A stretch of 62,642 bases of DNA from Beijerinckiaceae bacterium (GTDB lineage: Bacteria; Pseudomonadota; Alphaproteobacteria; Rhizobiales; Beijerinckiaceae). The translations under genes and the position numbers were made by a program. The stretch spans positions 1-62,642 of the forward strand of contig JAUXWZ010000061.1 of the NCBI GenBank assembly GCA_030684835.1, in the 5' to 3' direction. Positions 24,197 through 34,807 of this stretch are shown here, in pieces (within the stretch, counting starts at the first letter, position 1; every line of letters begins with the position of its first letter). The notes beneath the pieces were generated by a model, which made no database searches, was not told where the DNA came from, and was given only the letters and a program-made list of their open reading frames with translations.

Positions 24197-27019
24197 TCAG
24201 ACCAACACTCCGTGACAATGCTTGTACTTCTTGCCTGAGCCGCACGGGCAGGCCTCGTTGCGCCCGACCTTGCCCCATGTCGAGGCGTCATCGGGATCAC
24301 GCTTTGCTTGCGGCGCCGGCTCGGGTTGCGCGGCGCCGACGGCTCCGAACAAAAGAGACGTCGGCGCGAACTCGCCGGCCGCGATGCGCGCGTTAATCGC
24401 GTCGAGGTCGGACATGCCATCGTCGTCGATCTGCTGGCCATCGAAGGGGCCGCCTCCAGGCGGGGCGTCGAACGAAATTTCAACGCGCATCAATTGCTGC
24501 GTGGTCACTTCGTGCCAGCGTCCGATGAGCCCATTGAATAACTCGAACGACTCAGACTTGTATTCGTTCAGCGGATCGCGCTGCGCGTAGCCGCGCCAGC
24601 CGATCACCTGGCGCAGATGTTCAAGCTGCACGAGATGTTCGCGCCAGAAGTGGTCAAGAACTTGCAGAACGATCTGCTTCTCGACCATGCGCATGACTTC
24701 GGGCGTGTTCTTCTCGACGCGCACGGAATAAGCTTCCTCCGCCGCCTTTTGAACGCGCTCGGAAATCTCTTCCTCGCCGATTCCCTCTTCCTTCGCCCAA
24801 TCGGCGACAGGAAGCTCCACGCTCAGCAAATCCTGCAACGCCGTATTAAGTCCGGCAATGTCCCACGTTTCGGGATAGGAATCCTTCGGGATATGCTTTG
24901 CTACGGTCTCGTCGATGACGTTTGCGCGCATGTCGCCCACGGTCTCCTCGACGGAGGCTTGCGCCATCATCTCGCGACGCTGCTCGAACACCACTTTGCG
25001 CTGATCGTTAGCGACATCATCATACTTCAGGATGTTCTTGCGGGTGTCGAAATTGCGCGCCTCGACCTTCTGCTGCGCCTTCTCAAGCGCCTTGTTGATC
25101 CATGGATGGACGATCGCTTCGTCTTCTTTGAGGCCAAGGCGCGTGAGCATCGTGTCCATGCGCTCGGACCCAAAGATGCGCATCAAATCATCCTGCAGCG
25201 ACAGGAAGAACTTGGAACGCCCGGGGTCGCCCTGACGACCGGATCGGCCGCGTAGCTGGTTGTCGATGCGGCGGCTTTCGTGACGCTCTGTACCGATGAT
25301 GTAGAGACCGCCCGCAGCCTGCGCACGCTCTTTCAGCGCCGCGACGTCGGCCCGGATTTCCTCTTCCTTGGCTGCGCGAGCGGCAGGATCATCAATGTCC
25401 TTGCACTCTTGCTGAACCCGCATGTCGACGTTGCCGCCAAGCTGAATGTCCGTGCCGCGGCCAGCCATGTTGGTGGCGATTGTGATAGCGCCCGGCACGC
25501 CCGCCTCTGCAACAATCAAGGCTTCCTGTTCGTGGAAGCGCGCATTGAGAATTGCGAATTGTTTTGAAGGCTTGCCCTCGCGTCCCGAAGCATAAAGCTT
25601 TTCCAGACCGCGCACGTCTTCGAAATCGATCTGCTTGTAACCGTGCGACTTGAGGAACTCGCCCAATTGCTCGGACTTCTCGATGGACGTTGTGCCCACG
25701 AGAAGCGGCTGCATGGTGGAATTCGCCGCCTCGATTTCGCGAATGATCGCCTTCAGCTTTTCATCGACTGTGCGATAAACTTCGTCATCCTCATCGATGC
25801 GCGAGACGGGCCGGTTCGTGGGAATTTCGATCACTTCGAGCTTGTAGATTTCCGCAAATTCGTTGGCTTCGGTGGACGCCGTGCCGGTCATGCCGGCGAG
25901 CTTGCGGTAGAGCCGAAAATAATTCTGGAACGTGATGGAGGCGAGCGTCACGTTCTCGGGCTGAACGGTCACCTGCTCCTTGGCTTCAAGCGCCTGATGC
26001 AAGCCTTCCGAGAAGCGACGACCGGGCATCATGCGGCCCGTGAATTCGTCGATGATTACGACTTCGTCGTTGCGGACAATGTAATCCTTGTCGCGCTGGA
26101 ACAGCGTGTGCGCCTTCAGCGCCTGCTGGACGTGATGGACAATCGTTACGTTGGCCGCGTCGTAAAGACCGCCTTCACGTAGAAGCTCCACGCCTGTCAG
26201 CAATTGCTCGATACGCTCGTTGCCGGCCTCCGTCAGATTGGCGGTGCGCTGCTTTTCATCGATCTCGTAATGCTCTTTCGTAAGCTGCGGAATGAGCTTG
26301 TCGATGATCATATAAAGATCGGACTTGTCTTCCGATGGCCCCGAAATGATGAGCGGCGTGCGCGCTTCATCGATGAGGATGGAATCCACTTCGTCGACGA
26401 TCGCGAAAGCGTGGCCACGCTGCACCATGTGCGCAAGCTCATACTTCATGTTGTCGCGCAGATAGTCGAAGCCAAATTCGTTATTCGTGCCGTAAGTTAT
26501 ATCGCAGGCGTAGGCGTCACGGCGCTGTTCGTCATCGAGACCGTGGACGATCACGCCGACGCTCATGCCGAGGAAACGATAGACTTTACCCATCCAATCC
26601 GAGTCGCGGCTGGCGAGGTAGTCGTTCACGGTCACGACGTGGACGCCTTCACCGGCGAGTGCGTTGAGATAGGTGGCGAGGGTGGCGACGAGCGTCTTGC
26701 CTTCGCCGGTCTTCATCTCCGCAATGGCGCCTGAATGAAGAACGATGCCGCCAATCATCTGCACGTCGAAATGCCGTTGACCGAGCGATCGCTTGGCCGC
26801 CTCACGCACGGTTGCAAAAGCGGGCACCAGAAGGTCGTCGAGCGTCTTCCCGGCTTTCAGTTCCTCGCGGAACTTGACGGTTTGGGCGCGAAGTTCGTCG
26901 TCAGTGAGTTTGGCGATCTCGGCTTCCATCGCGTTGATCGCCTGCACGTTGGGCGTGTAGGCCTTGAGACGCCGGTCGTTGGAGGAGCCGAAAAGCTTTT
27001 TCGCGAGTGTGCCGAACAT
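24197..27019 (-). CDS. secA: Preprotein translocase ATPase SecA
   Basis: A 940-residue motor that drives unfolded proteins through SecYEG. It starts [19 protein letters not shown]. Walker A is in [19 protein letters not shown] (about residues 105-123), the DEAD-type site in [20 protein letters not shown], and motif VI in [22 protein letters not shown]. The C-terminal zinc finger [14 protein letters not shown] is intact and would bind SecB and phospholipid. An in-frame extension to 27112 exists but has no family similarity. A TTGACA promoter lies at 27192-27197. Confidence 0.98.
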   Translation of the reverse strand: MFGTLAKKLFGSSNDRRLKAYTPNVQAINAMEAEIAKLTDDELRAQTVKFREELKAGKTLDDLLVPAFATVREAAKRSLGQRHFDVQMIGGIVLHSGAIAEMKTGEGKTLVATLATYLNALAGEGVHVVTVNDYLASRDSDWMGKVYRFLGMSVGVIVHGLDDEQRRDAYACDITYGTNNEFGFDYLRDNMKYELAHMVQRGHAFAIVDEVDSILIDEARTPLIISGPSEDKSDLYMIIDKLIPQLTKEHYEIDEKQRTANLTEAGNERIEQLLTGVELLREGGLYDAANVTIVHHVQQALKAHTLFQRDKDYIVRNDEVVIIDEFTGRMMPGRRFSEGLHQALEAKEQVTVQPENVTLASITFQNYFRLYRKLAGMTGTASTEANEFAEIYKLEVIEIPTNRPVSRIDEDDEVYRTVDEKLKAIIREIEAANSTMQPLLVGTTSIEKSEQLGEFLKSHGYKQIDFEDVRGLEKLYASGREGKPSKQFAILNARFHEQEALIVAEAGVPGAITIATNMAGRGTDIQLGGNVDMRVQQECKDIDDPAARAAKEEEIRADVAALKERAQAAGGLYIIGTERHESRRIDNQLRGRSGRQGDPGRSKFFLSLQDDLMRIFGSERMDTMLTRLGLKEDEAIVHPWINKALEKAQQKVEARNFDTRKNILKYDDVANDQRKVVFEQRREMMAQASVEETVGDMRANVIDETVAKHIPKDSYPETWDIAGLNTALQDLLSVELPVADWAKEEGIGEEEISERVQKAAEEAYSVRVEKNTPEVMRMVEKQIVLQVLDHFWREHLVQLEHLRQVIGWRGYAQRDPLNEYKSESFELFNGLIGRWHEVTTQQLMRVEISFDAPPGGGPFDGQQIDDDGMSDLDAINARIAAGEFAPTSLLFGAVGAAQPEPAPQAKRDPDDASTWGKVGRNEACPCGSGKKYKHCHGVLV

Positions 27020-27168
27020 GAAATACCCTTCTAGACCGGCCACGCGCCGAAATCCGCGCACCGCGCTTAGCCGGAGGATGAGTGGACGCAGGATGCGCCT
27101 GCGACGCCGCACAGCCGCGCTTGCGCGCGGGCGACGCCTGCATTTTTCCGCCTGAAAAGCCGGCAGCA

Positions 27169-27197
27169 GAGATAAGATTGGGGTATGGCCTTGTCAA
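27169..27197 (-). promoter_or_regulatory. Probable sigma-70 promoter of secA
   Basis: On the minus strand a perfect TTGACA (27197-27192), 17-nt spacer and TATCTC (27174-27169) stand about 150 bp before the secA ATG. Confidence 0.6.
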
Positions 27198-27274
27198 TCG
27201 AGGCTCTCGGAAGTGATGCAAAGCGCGTCAAAGTCACCCCAGAGCGGACCGGCAGGATTTGCTGCTTGATTTGG

Positions 27275-27303
27275 TTGACTCTGCGGGCCGATTCCGGCAT
27301 ATG
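27275..27303 (+). promoter_or_regulatory. Probable sigma-70 promoter of rplU
   Basis: TTGACT (27275-27280), a 17-nt spacer and CATATG (27298-27303) precede rplU by 160 bp, facing away from the secA promoter. Confidence 0.6.
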
Positions 27304-27462
27304 AGGCGCGCTCAGCGCGGCGCTTGCCGCGCGTTTTCGGTTGGCCCTCTCGGAACCGTCATGGGATCTGTTGGACCGCGAAACACGGGCATTCACTGGT
27401 TAACTGCCAAGAAGTCGGCCGCGGGCTCCTCCGCAGGGCGATATTGAACACGGGATAGAACG

Positions 27463-27774
27463 ATGTTCGCAGTCATTAAAACCGGTGGCAAGCAGTATCG
27501 CGTTGCCGCCAACGAGAAGATCACCGTCATGCGCCTCGATGGCGAAGCCGGTGAAAAAGTCACCTTCGGCGAAGTCCTCATGGTGGGCGACGGCGATAAC
27601 ATGCAGATTGGCGCCCCGCTGGTCTCCGGCGCGTCCGTCGCCGGCGAAATCGTCGAGCAGGAGCGCGGACCGAAGGTTATCGCCTTCAAGAAGCGCCGCC
27701 GCAAGAATTCAAAGCGCAAGCGCGGCCATCGTCAGGACCTGACGATCGTCCGGATCACCGGCATCACGGCCTGA
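27463..27774 (+). CDS. rplU: 50S ribosomal protein L21
   Basis: A 103-residue ribosomal protein contacting 23S rRNA. It begins [14 protein letters not shown], the L21 signature, and has the basic segment [20 protein letters not shown] (about residues 70-89) that enters rRNA. Normal length. It is followed by rpmA after 78 nt that include a terminator-like hairpin. Confidence 0.98.
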   Translation: MFAVIKTGGKQYRVAANEKITVMRLDGEAGEKVTFGEVLMVGDGDNMQIGAPLVSGASVAGEIVEQERGPKVIAFKKRRRKNSKRKRGHRQDLTIVRITGITA

Positions 27775-27780
27775 GCGCGT

Positions 27781-27809
27781 CGCGGGGCAAGCCCCGCGGA
27801 TTGTTTTTT
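27781..27809 (+). terminator. Terminator-like hairpin between rplU and rpmA
   Basis: CGCGGGGC and GCCCCGCG are adjacent (27781-27798, minimal AA loop, so the top pairs are open) and are followed by GGATTGTTTTTT. It lies 7 nt after the rplU stop. It may set the ratio of rplU to rpmA transcripts by partial termination, or separate them fully. Confidence 0.75.
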
Positions 27810-27852
27810 CCCGCCTGCTTGAACGCGGCGGATGAATGGATGGAGTGGAGCG

Positions 27853-28125
27853 ATGGCTCATAAAAAGGCAGGCGGCTCGTCCCGCAACGGTCGCGACTCG
27901 GATGGTCGTCGACTTGGCGTGAAGAAATTTGGCGGCCAGACAGTTCTGGGCGGCAACATTCTCGTGCGTCAGCGCGGCACCAAGTGGCACCCCGGCCGCA
28001 ATGTCGGCATCGGCAAGGACCACACGCTGTTCGCGCTTGCGGATGGCGTCGTCGAGTTCAAAGCTGAGCGCACACGCAGCTACATCTCGGTCGTACCGGC
28101 CCAGAAAATGCAGGCTGCTGAATAG
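27853..28125 (+). CDS. rpmA: 50S ribosomal protein L27
   Basis: A 90-residue ribosomal protein near the peptidyl transferase centre. It starts [20 protein letters not shown], the conserved L27 N-terminus with no cleavable extension, and contains [20 protein letters not shown]. The ATG at 27853 was chosen because the in-frame ATG at 27832 lacks family similarity. Confidence 0.98.
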   Translation: MAHKKAGGSSRNGRDSDGRRLGVKKFGGQTVLGGNILVRQRGTKWHPGRNVGIGKDHTLFALADGVVEFKAERTRSYISVVPAQKMQAAE

Positions 28126-28220
28126 CGGCGAGCTTCGGATCATCGAGGCGTCGCCGGTTTCCATAACCCCGGCGACCCCACGGAATTTTCCGGATTAGGT
28201 CACCTCCGAAAGGAAGCGGG

Positions 28221-28249
28221 GAGATGGAAACCATCTCTCTTTCTGTTTT
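28221..28249 (+). terminator. Rho-independent terminator after rpmA
   Basis: GAGATGG (28221-28227), loop AAA, CCATCTC (28231-28237), followed by TCTTTCTGTTTT. It lies about 95 nt after the rpmA stop, between it and the acetyltransferase gene. Confidence 0.75.
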
Positions 28250-28281
28250 GGGCTAAAGGAGCCCAATATCGGAGCACGACC

Positions 28282-28896
28282 ATGTTCCCGGATTTAACGC
28301 GTGACGATGTGTTTCGGCTCGAAACTGCGCGTCTCTGGCTACGCTGGCCGCGCGCTCCCGACGCGATGTCCCTCTCAAAACTGGCCGGCGACCGTGAGGT
28401 CGCGGAAATGACCGCCAGCATCCCGCACCCCTACACGCCGCAGGACGCCGCACGGTGGATTTTTTCCGCGCGCGCCGGCAATGCGCAGGGTTCGAGCCTG
28501 TCGCTCGTCATTGCGCGCCGGGGCAAGCCGCTGGAGGCTATCGGCGCCGTTGGCCTGCACGAGACCCGTCCGGGGTCGGCCTTGCTCGGCTATTGGATCG
28601 GGCGGCCACAACAGGGCCACGGCTATGTCACCGAGGCCGTCGAGACGATGATTGAGACGGCCTTCCGTCTGACCAACGTGACCGAGATACACGCGCAGGC
28701 GAGGCTCGAGAACGAAGCGTCGCGCCGTGTTCTGACAAAGTGCGGCTTTTCGAGCGAAGGGCAGAGTCGTATAGATCTGCCGGCCCGAGGCGGCCTCGTC
28801 CTGTGCGAGCGCTTTCGGCTTAAGCGGGAATTCTGGATCGCGGGCAAGGCGTGCCCGCTCATTGCGGCTGGCGCGCCGCGAGCGGCCATCCTCTAG
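28282..28896 (+). CDS. GNAT-family N-acetyltransferase (RimJ/RimL-like)
   Basis: A 204-residue acetyltransferase using acetyl-CoA. ETARLWLRWPRAPDAMSLSKL is the RimJ/RimL N-terminal strand. ALLGYWIGRPQQGHGYVTEAVETMI (about residues 100-124) is motif A with the pyrophosphate-binding Q-x-x-G-x-G/Y loop, and ENEASRRVLTKCGF is motif B. Such genes regularly stand between rpmA and obgE in Hyphomicrobiales. The substrate may be a ribosomal protein N-terminus or a small amine; not determinable here. Confidence 0.9.
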   Translation: MFPDLTRDDVFRLETARLWLRWPRAPDAMSLSKLAGDREVAEMTASIPHPYTPQDAARWIFSARAGNAQGSSLSLVIARRGKPLEAIGAVGLHETRPGSALLGYWIGRPQQGHGYVTEAVETMIETAFRLTNVTEIHAQARLENEASRRVLTKCGFSSEGQSRIDLPARGGLVLCERFRLKREFWIAGKACPLIAAGAPRAAIL

Positions 28897-28981
28897 GCCG
28901 TCAAACTGAACCGGAGGCGTCGAAGGGCATTGCTCGTTGAAGAGCATTGCGCCTGGGGCGCCTCGCGGATAGGCATTTGAC

Positions 28982-30052
28982 ATGAAGTTTCTCGATCAAG
29001 CCAAAATCTACATCCGCTCGGGCAACGGCGGCGGCGGCGCCGTCTCGTTCCGGCGCGAGAAATTCATAGAGTTCGGCGGCCCCGACGGTGGCGACGGCGG
29101 GCGGGGCGGCGACATCATCGCTTTATGCGTCGATGGCCTCAACACGCTGATCGACTATCGATACCAGCAGCACTTCAAGGCTGGCACCGGCGTCCACGGC
29201 ATGGGGCGCAACCGCGCCGGCGGCAAAGGCGCCGACGTCATCATGAAAGTGCCGGTCGGAACGCAAGTCTTCGAGGAAGATAACGAGACATTGATCGCGG
29301 ACCTGACCGAAGTCGGCCAGCGGGTGGTCATCGCGCGTGGCGGCAACGGCGGTTTTGGCAATCTGCACTTCGCCACATCAACGAACCGCTCGCCGCGCCG
29401 CGCCAACCCCGGCCAGGACGGCGACGAGCGCACCATATGGTTACGGCTGAAGCTGATCGCCGACGCCGGACTGGTGGGCCTGCCCAACGCGGGCAAATCG
29501 ACATTTCTGGCGACAGTGACCTCCGCCAAGCCCAAAATCGCGGACTATCCCTTCACGACGCTGCATCCCGGACTTGGTGTGGTGCGCGTCGACGACCGGG
29601 AATTTGTGCTTGCCGACATTCCGGGCCTTATCGAAGGCGCCCACGAGGGCCATGGGTTGGGCGACCGCTTCCTTGGGCACGTCGAGCGCTGCCGGGTGCT
29701 TCTGCATTTGGTCGATGCAGGCGGCGAACACGCCGGCAAGGCTTACAAGACGGTGCGAAACGAACTCGTCGCCTACGGCCACGAACTCGACGAGAAGCAC
29801 GAAATCGTCGCCCTCTCCAGGACCGACGCGGTCGATGAAGAGACCCTGAAAGCGCAGCTTGAGCGCCTCAAGCGTGCGATGCGGACCTATGGTCCGGCCG
29901 TCGAAGATGGCGAACGCCGCAAGCCGCCCATGATATTGTCGGCCGCTACCCACACCGGCGTGCAGGAGGTGCTGCGCGCCCTGTCTGGCGCGATTGGCCA
30001 CGCGCGGGTCGTGGAAATGGCGGGCGTGCCTGCGGACGATTGGCGACCGTGA
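28982..30052 (+). CDS. obgE: GTPase ObgE/CgtA
   Basis: A 356-residue essential GTPase in 50S ribosome assembly and stress signalling. The glycine-rich Obg domain covers residues 1-160 ([34 protein letters not shown]). The G domain has GLPNAGKST (G1, about residues 166-174), [12 protein letters not shown] (G3) and ALSRTDAV at the G4 position, where most homologues have NKxD or SKxD, so the base-recognition loop is slightly unusual. Immediately upstream is the acetyltransferase, downstream proB. Confidence 0.96.
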   Translation: MKFLDQAKIYIRSGNGGGGAVSFRREKFIEFGGPDGGDGGRGGDIIALCVDGLNTLIDYRYQQHFKAGTGVHGMGRNRAGGKGADVIMKVPVGTQVFEEDNETLIADLTEVGQRVVIARGGNGGFGNLHFATSTNRSPRRANPGQDGDERTIWLRLKLIADAGLVGLPNAGKSTFLATVTSAKPKIADYPFTTLHPGLGVVRVDDREFVLADIPGLIEGAHEGHGLGDRFLGHVERCRVLLHLVDAGGEHAGKAYKTVRNELVAYGHELDEKHEIVALSRTDAVDEETLKAQLERLKRAMRTYGPAVEDGERRKPPMILSAATHTGVQEVLRALSGAIGHARVVEMAGVPADDWRP

Positions 30053-30157
30053 CGCTTTGAACAGCGGCCAATCAGCCTGAAGAGTTGAATTAGGTCGCCG
30101 CACCCCCTATTGGGGGCCAGCCCGCGCCCGATCCAGTACGCGGCTATTCCTTGCGTT

Positions 30158-31294
30158 GTGAAGCCCGTGACCATCGCTCCATCACTCTCGTCCTTCCATC
30201 GCGTCGTCGTAAAAGTCGGCTCGTCTCTGCTTGTCGATCAGGCGCGCGGCGAGGTGAAACGGCGCTGGCTTGAAGCGCTCTGCGATGACATCGCAACGCT
30301 GCACAAGGACGGCCGCGATGTTCTGGTCGTCTCGTCGGGTTCTATCGCGCTGGGCCGAACAGTCCTGAAACTGCCGCGGGGCGCCCTGAAGCTGGAGGAC
30401 AGCCAGGCCGCCGCCGCTGTCGGGCAGATCGCGCTGGCGCGCACATGGGCCAAGGCGCTGTCGGACCGCGACATCATCGCCGGACAAATCCTCGTCACTC
30501 TGCATGACACCGAAGAACGCCGCCGCTATCTCAACGCGCGCGCCACCATCGGCAAGCTGATGGAGATGCGCGCCGTGCCCGTCATCAACGAAAACGACAC
30601 CGTCGCGACGACCGAGATCCGCTACGGCGACAACGATCGCCTGGCCGCCCGCGTTGCAACGATGGCGAGCGCCGACGTCCTCGTGCTGCTCTCGGACATT
30701 GATGGCCTCTACACCGCGCCTCCCCATGAAGACCCGTCCGCGCAACTTATTCCCGTCGTGCCGCGCATCAGCGCCGAGATCGAGGCTATGGCGGGCGGCG
30801 CCGCATCCGAGTTTTCGCGCGGCGGCATGCGCACAAAGATCGAAGCCGCAAAAATCGCGGTCGGCGGCGGAGCGCACATGGTCATCGCCGATGGTCGGGT
30901 GGAGCATCCGATCGCGCGCATCGCGGACGGCGGGCGGTGCACGTGGTTTCTCACCTCATCAAACCCGATCACGTCGCGAAAGAAATGGATCGCAGGCTCG
31001 CTGGAGCCACGCGGCGCGATCCACGTGGACGCAGGCGCGTCGGCGGCGCTCGGTCGGGGCGGCAGTCTGCTGCCGGCAGGCGTCACGCGCGTGGAAGGCG
31101 CCTTCGCCCGCGGCGATTGTGTGCTGATCCGCGATGCGAACGGGGCCGAATTGGGCCGCGGCCTCATCGCCTACGACGCAGCAGAGGCGGGGCAACTGGT
31201 CGGCCGCAACTCCCGCGACATCGAATCCGTGCTTGGCGCGCCGGGCCGGGCCGAGATGATCCATCGCGACGACATGGCGCTCGTCACCGACTGA
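30158..31294 (+). CDS. proB: Glutamate 5-kinase
   Basis: Catalyses the first step of proline synthesis, ATP-dependent phosphorylation of glutamate. The kinase domain starts [15 protein letters not shown] and includes [38 protein letters not shown] (about residues 145-169) and the C-terminal PUA domain ([22 protein letters not shown] onward). Starting from GTG 30158 it has 378 residues, normal for the family; GTG 30167 and a TTG at 30110 are alternatives and no start has a strong ribosome site. proA follows after 86 nt. Confidence 0.95.
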   Translation: MKPVTIAPSLSSFHRVVVKVGSSLLVDQARGEVKRRWLEALCDDIATLHKDGRDVLVVSSGSIALGRTVLKLPRGALKLEDSQAAAAVGQIALARTWAKALSDRDIIAGQILVTLHDTEERRRYLNARATIGKLMEMRAVPVINENDTVATTEIRYGDNDRLAARVATMASADVLVLLSDIDGLYTAPPHEDPSAQLIPVVPRISAEIEAMAGGAASEFSRGGMRTKIEAAKIAVGGGAHMVIADGRVEHPIARIADGGRCTWFLTSSNPITSRKKWIAGSLEPRGAIHVDAGASAALGRGGSLLPAGVTRVEGAFARGDCVLIRDANGAELGRGLIAYDAAEAGQLVGRNSRDIESVLGAPGRAEMIHRDDMALVTD

Positions 31295-31380
31295 CCAACC
31301 AGGGCCGCCCTATCGGGGCGCCGGTCTATCGAACGCGCCGCCGACCTGTTATTCCTGTTTCGAGCATTACAGGTGCCGAC

Positions 31381-32667
31381 ATGAAAACTGCCGAGAACAG
31401 TGCAAGCGCCAGCGTCAGTTTGATGATGGCCGAAATGGGCGCCCGCGCGCGGGCCTCGGCCCATGCGCTCGGGCTCGCTTCGACCGACGCAAAGAACCGC
31501 GCGCTCATGGAAGCCGCGCATGCCCTGCGCCAAAAAGCGAAAGACATTATCGCCGCCAACCTGCGCGACTTCGAAGCGGCGGAGACGGCAGGCGCCTCAA
31601 AGGCCAATCTCGATCGTCTGATGCTGAACGACCAGCGTGTCGAATCCATCGCGCGCGGCGTGGAGGATATTGCCGCCCTGCCCGATCCCGTCGGCCGTTT
31701 GCTCGCAACTTTTGATCGGCCCAACGGCCTGAAGATCGAACGCGTCGCCACCCCGCTCGGCGTCGTCGGCGTGATCTATGAAAGCCGGCCCAACGTCACG
31801 GCGGACGCCGGCGCGCTCTGCCTGAAGGCGGGCAACGCGGTGATCCTGCGCGGCGGATCTGATTCATTTCAATCCTCGACGCTGATCCACGAATGTCTTG
31901 TGACGGGTCTGCGCGCCGCGAACCTGCCCGAAGCCGCCATCCAGATGGTCCCGACCCGTGATCGCGCCGCCGTAGGCGAAATGCTGAAGGGTCTCAACGG
32001 CGCAATCGACGTGATCGTGCCACGCGGCGGCAAGAGCCTGGTCGCTCGCGTGCAGGAGGAGGCGCGCGTGCCGGTCTTCGCGCATCTGGAAGGCATCGTG
32101 CACGTCTACGTGGACGGCGCCGCCGACCTCGAAATGGCGACAAAGATCCTGCGCAACGCGAAACTGCGGCGCACGGGCGTCTGCGGCGCCGCCGAAACGC
32201 TGCTCGTCGACAAGGCTGTCGCGGCGACGCACCTCAAGCCGCTGGTCTCGATGCTGTTGGATGAAGGCTGCGAAGTGCGCGGCGACGAAGCGACCCGCAA
32301 AACCGATGCGCGTGTAAAGCCCGCAACGCAGGTCGACTGGCGCACGGAATATCTCGACTCGGTGATCTCCGCCAAAGTGGTCGATGGACTCGACGCCGCG
32401 ATGGATCACATCGAACATTACGGTTCGCACCACACCGATTGCATCGTCACGGAAGATCAGGCCCACGCCGAGCGGTTCCTGCGTGAGGTTGATTCCGCCA
32501 TTGTCCTGCACAACGCGTCCACCCAGTTCGCCGATGGCGGCGAGTTTGGCTTCGGCGCCGAGATTGGGATTGCAACCGGCCGTATGCATGCGCGCGGACC
32601 TGTGGGCCTCGAACAGCTCACGTCATTCAAATATCGCGTGCGCGGTTCAGGACAATTGCGCCCCTGA
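31381..32667 (+). CDS. proA: Gamma-glutamyl phosphate reductase
   Basis: A 428-residue NADPH-dependent enzyme that makes glutamate-5-semialdehyde from the product of ProB. Visible motifs are [20 protein letters not shown] (about residues 124-143), [19 protein letters not shown] and the catalytic cysteine region [16 protein letters not shown] (about residue 266). The C-terminal [20 protein letters not shown] is typical. The ATG at 31381 was chosen by family length; the reading frame is open further upstream within proB. Confidence 0.97.
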   Translation: MKTAENSASASVSLMMAEMGARARASAHALGLASTDAKNRALMEAAHALRQKAKDIIAANLRDFEAAETAGASKANLDRLMLNDQRVESIARGVEDIAALPDPVGRLLATFDRPNGLKIERVATPLGVVGVIYESRPNVTADAGALCLKAGNAVILRGGSDSFQSSTLIHECLVTGLRAANLPEAAIQMVPTRDRAAVGEMLKGLNGAIDVIVPRGGKSLVARVQEEARVPVFAHLEGIVHVYVDGAADLEMATKILRNAKLRRTGVCGAAETLLVDKAVAATHLKPLVSMLLDEGCEVRGDEATRKTDARVKPATQVDWRTEYLDSVISAKVVDGLDAAMDHIEHYGSHHTDCIVTEDQAHAERFLREVDSAIVLHNASTQFADGGEFGFGAEIGIATGRMHARGPVGLEQLTSFKYRVRGSGQLRP

Positions 32668-32706
32668 GACGGCGCGCCAGCCGCGTTGGCCTGGGGAGGA
32701 TTTGAG

Positions 32707-33378
32707 TTGGAGGCTGCCGCGGACCATGAGCCCTCTTCGCTGGGCGCGCCTCATCATGGCGGGCACGCGCGGCTTCCGCGGCATACGCCCGGCATGCGCA
32801 TTGGCCTCTTTGGCGGCACGTTCAATCCGCCCCATCCGGGCCATAGACTCGCGAGTCTGATTGCGCTGAAGCGTTTGCGGCTCGATGCGATCTGGTGGCT
32901 CGTGACGCCGGGAAACCCGCTGAAAGAAAACGCAGGCCTGACGCCCCTGGAAACGCGCATCGCGGCGGCGCGCAAAATAGCGAAACACCCGCGCATCATC
33001 GTCACCGGGCTGGAAGCCGACATCGGCACACGCTTCACGCACGACACGATCGACTATCTGCGCAGGCGTTGCCCGGGCGTGCGCTTTGTCTGGATCATGG
33101 GAGCGGACAATCTGCGCTCGTTCCACCGCTGGCAACGCTGGCGCGAGATCACGCGCCTGGTGCCCATCGCAGTGATCGATCGTCCGCAATCGACGCTGAA
33201 AGGCGCGCATAGCCGAACCGCGTCCTATCTGGCGCGCTGGCGTCTGGATGAAGCCGACGGATCGCTGCTCGCAACACGCGGCGCGCCGGGCTTCATTTTT
33301 CTGCACGGCCCGCGCTCGGATATGTCGTCAACAGACCTGCGGGCGCGAGGACTTGGCTTCGCGCCCGTCAAAAGCTGA
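32707..33378 (+). CDS. nadD: Nicotinate-nucleotide adenylyltransferase
   Basis: Adenylylates nicotinate mononucleotide in NAD synthesis. The nucleotide-binding start is GMRIGLFGGTFNPPHPGH, followed by WWLVTPGNPLKE, VWIMGADNLRSFHRWQRW and the C-terminal ISSTxxR-like MSSTDLRARG. A TTG at 32707 with GGGGAGG 7 nt upstream gives 223 residues, including a 29-residue extension ending LPRHTPGMRIGL that resembles extensions in related rhizobial proteins; ATG 32794 is the shorter alternative. The rsfS and rlmH genes that often follow nadD in this order are absent; leuB follows in the opposite direction only 2 bp away. Confidence 0.94.
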   Translation: MEAAADHEPSSLGAPHHGGHARLPRHTPGMRIGLFGGTFNPPHPGHRLASLIALKRLRLDAIWWLVTPGNPLKENAGLTPLETRIAAARKIAKHPRIIVTGLEADIGTRFTHDTIDYLRRRCPGVRFVWIMGADNLRSFHRWQRWREITRLVPIAVIDRPQSTLKGAHSRTASYLARWRLDEADGSLLATRGAPGFIFLHGPRSDMSSTDLRARGLGFAPVKS

Positions 33379-33380
33379 CC

Positions 33381-34493
33381 TTAGGCCATCGCCTTGCGCA
33401 ATTGCGCCAGAACAGCCTCGCCCATCTGCGTCGTCGAAACGGTCGACGCCGCATCGCCCTTGATGTCGGCGGTGCGCAGGCCCGACGCCAGAACGTCGGC
33501 GATCGCCTGCTCGATCTTGTCGGCTGCATCGCCAAGGCCAAACGAATAACGCAGGCACATGGCGAAGGAGCCGATCATCGCGATCGGGTTCGCAATGCCT
33601 TGTCCCGCAATGTCGGGCGCCGAACCGTGCACGGGCTCGTAGAGCGCCTTGCGCTGGCCGGTCTTGGGGTTCGCCTCGCCGAGCGACGCTGACGGCAACA
33701 TGCCAAGCGAGCCCGTGAGCATGGCGGCGATGTCCGAGAGCATGTCGCCGAACAGGTTGTCCGTGACGATCACGTCGAATTGCTTGGGCCAGCGCACCAG
33801 CTGCATGCCGAGCGAGTCGGCAAGCTGATGCTCCATCTCGACATCGGGATATTCGCGCTTGTGCAGCGCGCTCATCACCTCGTGCCACAACACGCCAGAC
33901 TTCATGACGTTGCGCTTTTCCGACGACGTCACCTTGTTGCGGCGCTTGCGGGCCAACTCGAAAGCCACGCGGCCAATGCGCTCGATTTCGTAAGTATCGT
34001 AAACCTGCGTGTCGATGCCGCGCTTCTGGCCGTTGCCCAGATCGATGATCTGCTTGGGCTCTCCAAAGTAAACGCCACCCGTCAGCTCGCGCACGATCAT
34101 GATGTCGAGGTTTTCAATGATTTCGCGCTTCAGCGAAGACGCGTCGGCGAGCGCGGGATAGCAGATCGCAGGCCGTAGATTGGCGAACAAGGCGAGATCC
34201 TTGCGCAGCCGCAGCAAGCCCGCCTCGGGGCGCACGTCATAAGGCACGCTGTCCCACTTCGGGCCGCCCACAGCACCGAAGATCACGGCGTCGGCGGCCT
34301 GCGCCATCGCCATATGCTCCTCGCTAATGGCCTGGCCGTGCGCGTCATACGCGCAGCCGCCGACAAGACCTTTCTCGATTTCAAAGCTCGCGACGCCAGC
34401 TTCGCCGAGAAAAGCGGCGACCTTCTCGACTTCGGTCATCACCTCGGGGCCGATGCCGTCACCGGGAAGAAGGAAAAGCTTGTAGGTCGCCAT
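33381..34493 (-). CDS. leuB: 3-isopropylmalate dehydrogenase
   Basis: A 370-residue NAD-dependent decarboxylating dehydrogenase, third step of leucine synthesis. It starts [18 protein letters not shown] and has the family signature [20 protein letters not shown] (about residues 245-264), preceded by the substrate arginines in [15 protein letters not shown] and the ELTGGVYFG segment. The second of two ATGs (34493) has AGGA at normal spacing; the first (34499) does not. Gene symbol and full length are secure. Confidence 0.96.
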   Translation of the reverse strand: MATYKLFLLPGDGIGPEVMTEVEKVAAFLGEAGVASFEIEKGLVGGCAYDAHGQAISEEHMAMAQAADAVIFGAVGGPKWDSVPYDVRPEAGLLRLRKDLALFANLRPAICYPALADASSLKREIIENLDIMIVRELTGGVYFGEPKQIIDLGNGQKRGIDTQVYDTYEIERIGRVAFELARKRRNKVTSSEKRNVMKSGVLWHEVMSALHKREYPDVEMEHQLADSLGMQLVRWPKQFDVIVTDNLFGDMLSDIAAMLTGSLGMLPSASLGEANPKTGQRKALYEPVHGSAPDIAGQGIANPIAMIGSFAMCLRYSFGLGDAADKIEQAIADVLASGLRTADIKGDAASTVSTTQMGEAVLAQLRKAMA

Positions 34494-34807
34494 GGCCATA
34501 TCCTGACTGGAATTTCGAATTCGTCGGGATTGCTAGCCGCCACAGCGCCGATTGGCAAGGCTAGGGCCTTTTTCACATCACCGGGGCGAAGCGGCTGCGG
34601 AATGTCCCATGTTGGGACGGTGTCTAAGAAACGTGATCGTCTTATTCAGGGGAGCGGAAATGCCCGGCTGGCTCGGACCTGCTGCGCTTGGATATATTTA
34701 TCAGAAGACCCGACCGGATCCCTGATGCTCGCTGCGCGGCTTCCCGCGCGGCGTCGTGCAGCATAAGCTTGCGGCGCGGGCGTTTGGTCCCGTTCACGGA
34801 ATCACTC
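34494..34807. other. Intergenic region between leuB and the DUF1176 gene
   Basis: No long gene. The only plausible coding signal is a 21-residue frame at 34660-34725 with a GGGGAGCGG ribosome site. GC-rich inverted repeats (GCGCGGCTTCCCGCGCG, around 34734-34750) are present but have no T run. Confidence 0.5.
34660..34725 (+). CDS. Possible 21-residue microprotein
   Basis: An ATG with GGGGAGCGG 3 nt upstream opens a 21-codon frame reading MPGWLGPAALGYIYQKTRPD and one more residue. It contains a short hydrophobic stretch. There is no homology evidence; it could be chance or a leader peptide for the gene at 34808. Confidence 0.2.
   Translation: MPGWLGPAALGYIYQKTRPDP

Larger units (their letters stand above)
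27020..27462. other. 443-bp divergent regulatory region between secA and rplU
   Basis: No gene is visible. It contains outward-facing sigma-70-like promoters at 27169-27197 (to secA) and 27275-27303 (to rplU). The rplU leader would be about 150 nt, long enough for a structured regulatory leader, though I could not identify a known L21 leader motif. Confidence 0.6.

Noticed and set aside
24617-26734. Several 170-210-codon frames on the plus strand (24617-25255, 25643-26182, 26204-26734)
   Set aside because: All are antisense shadows of secA, without ribosome sites or recognisable domains.
30937-31380. N-terminal extension of proA into proB
   Set aside because: The open frame continues upstream by chance; family length and the start [10 protein letters not shown] fit 31381.
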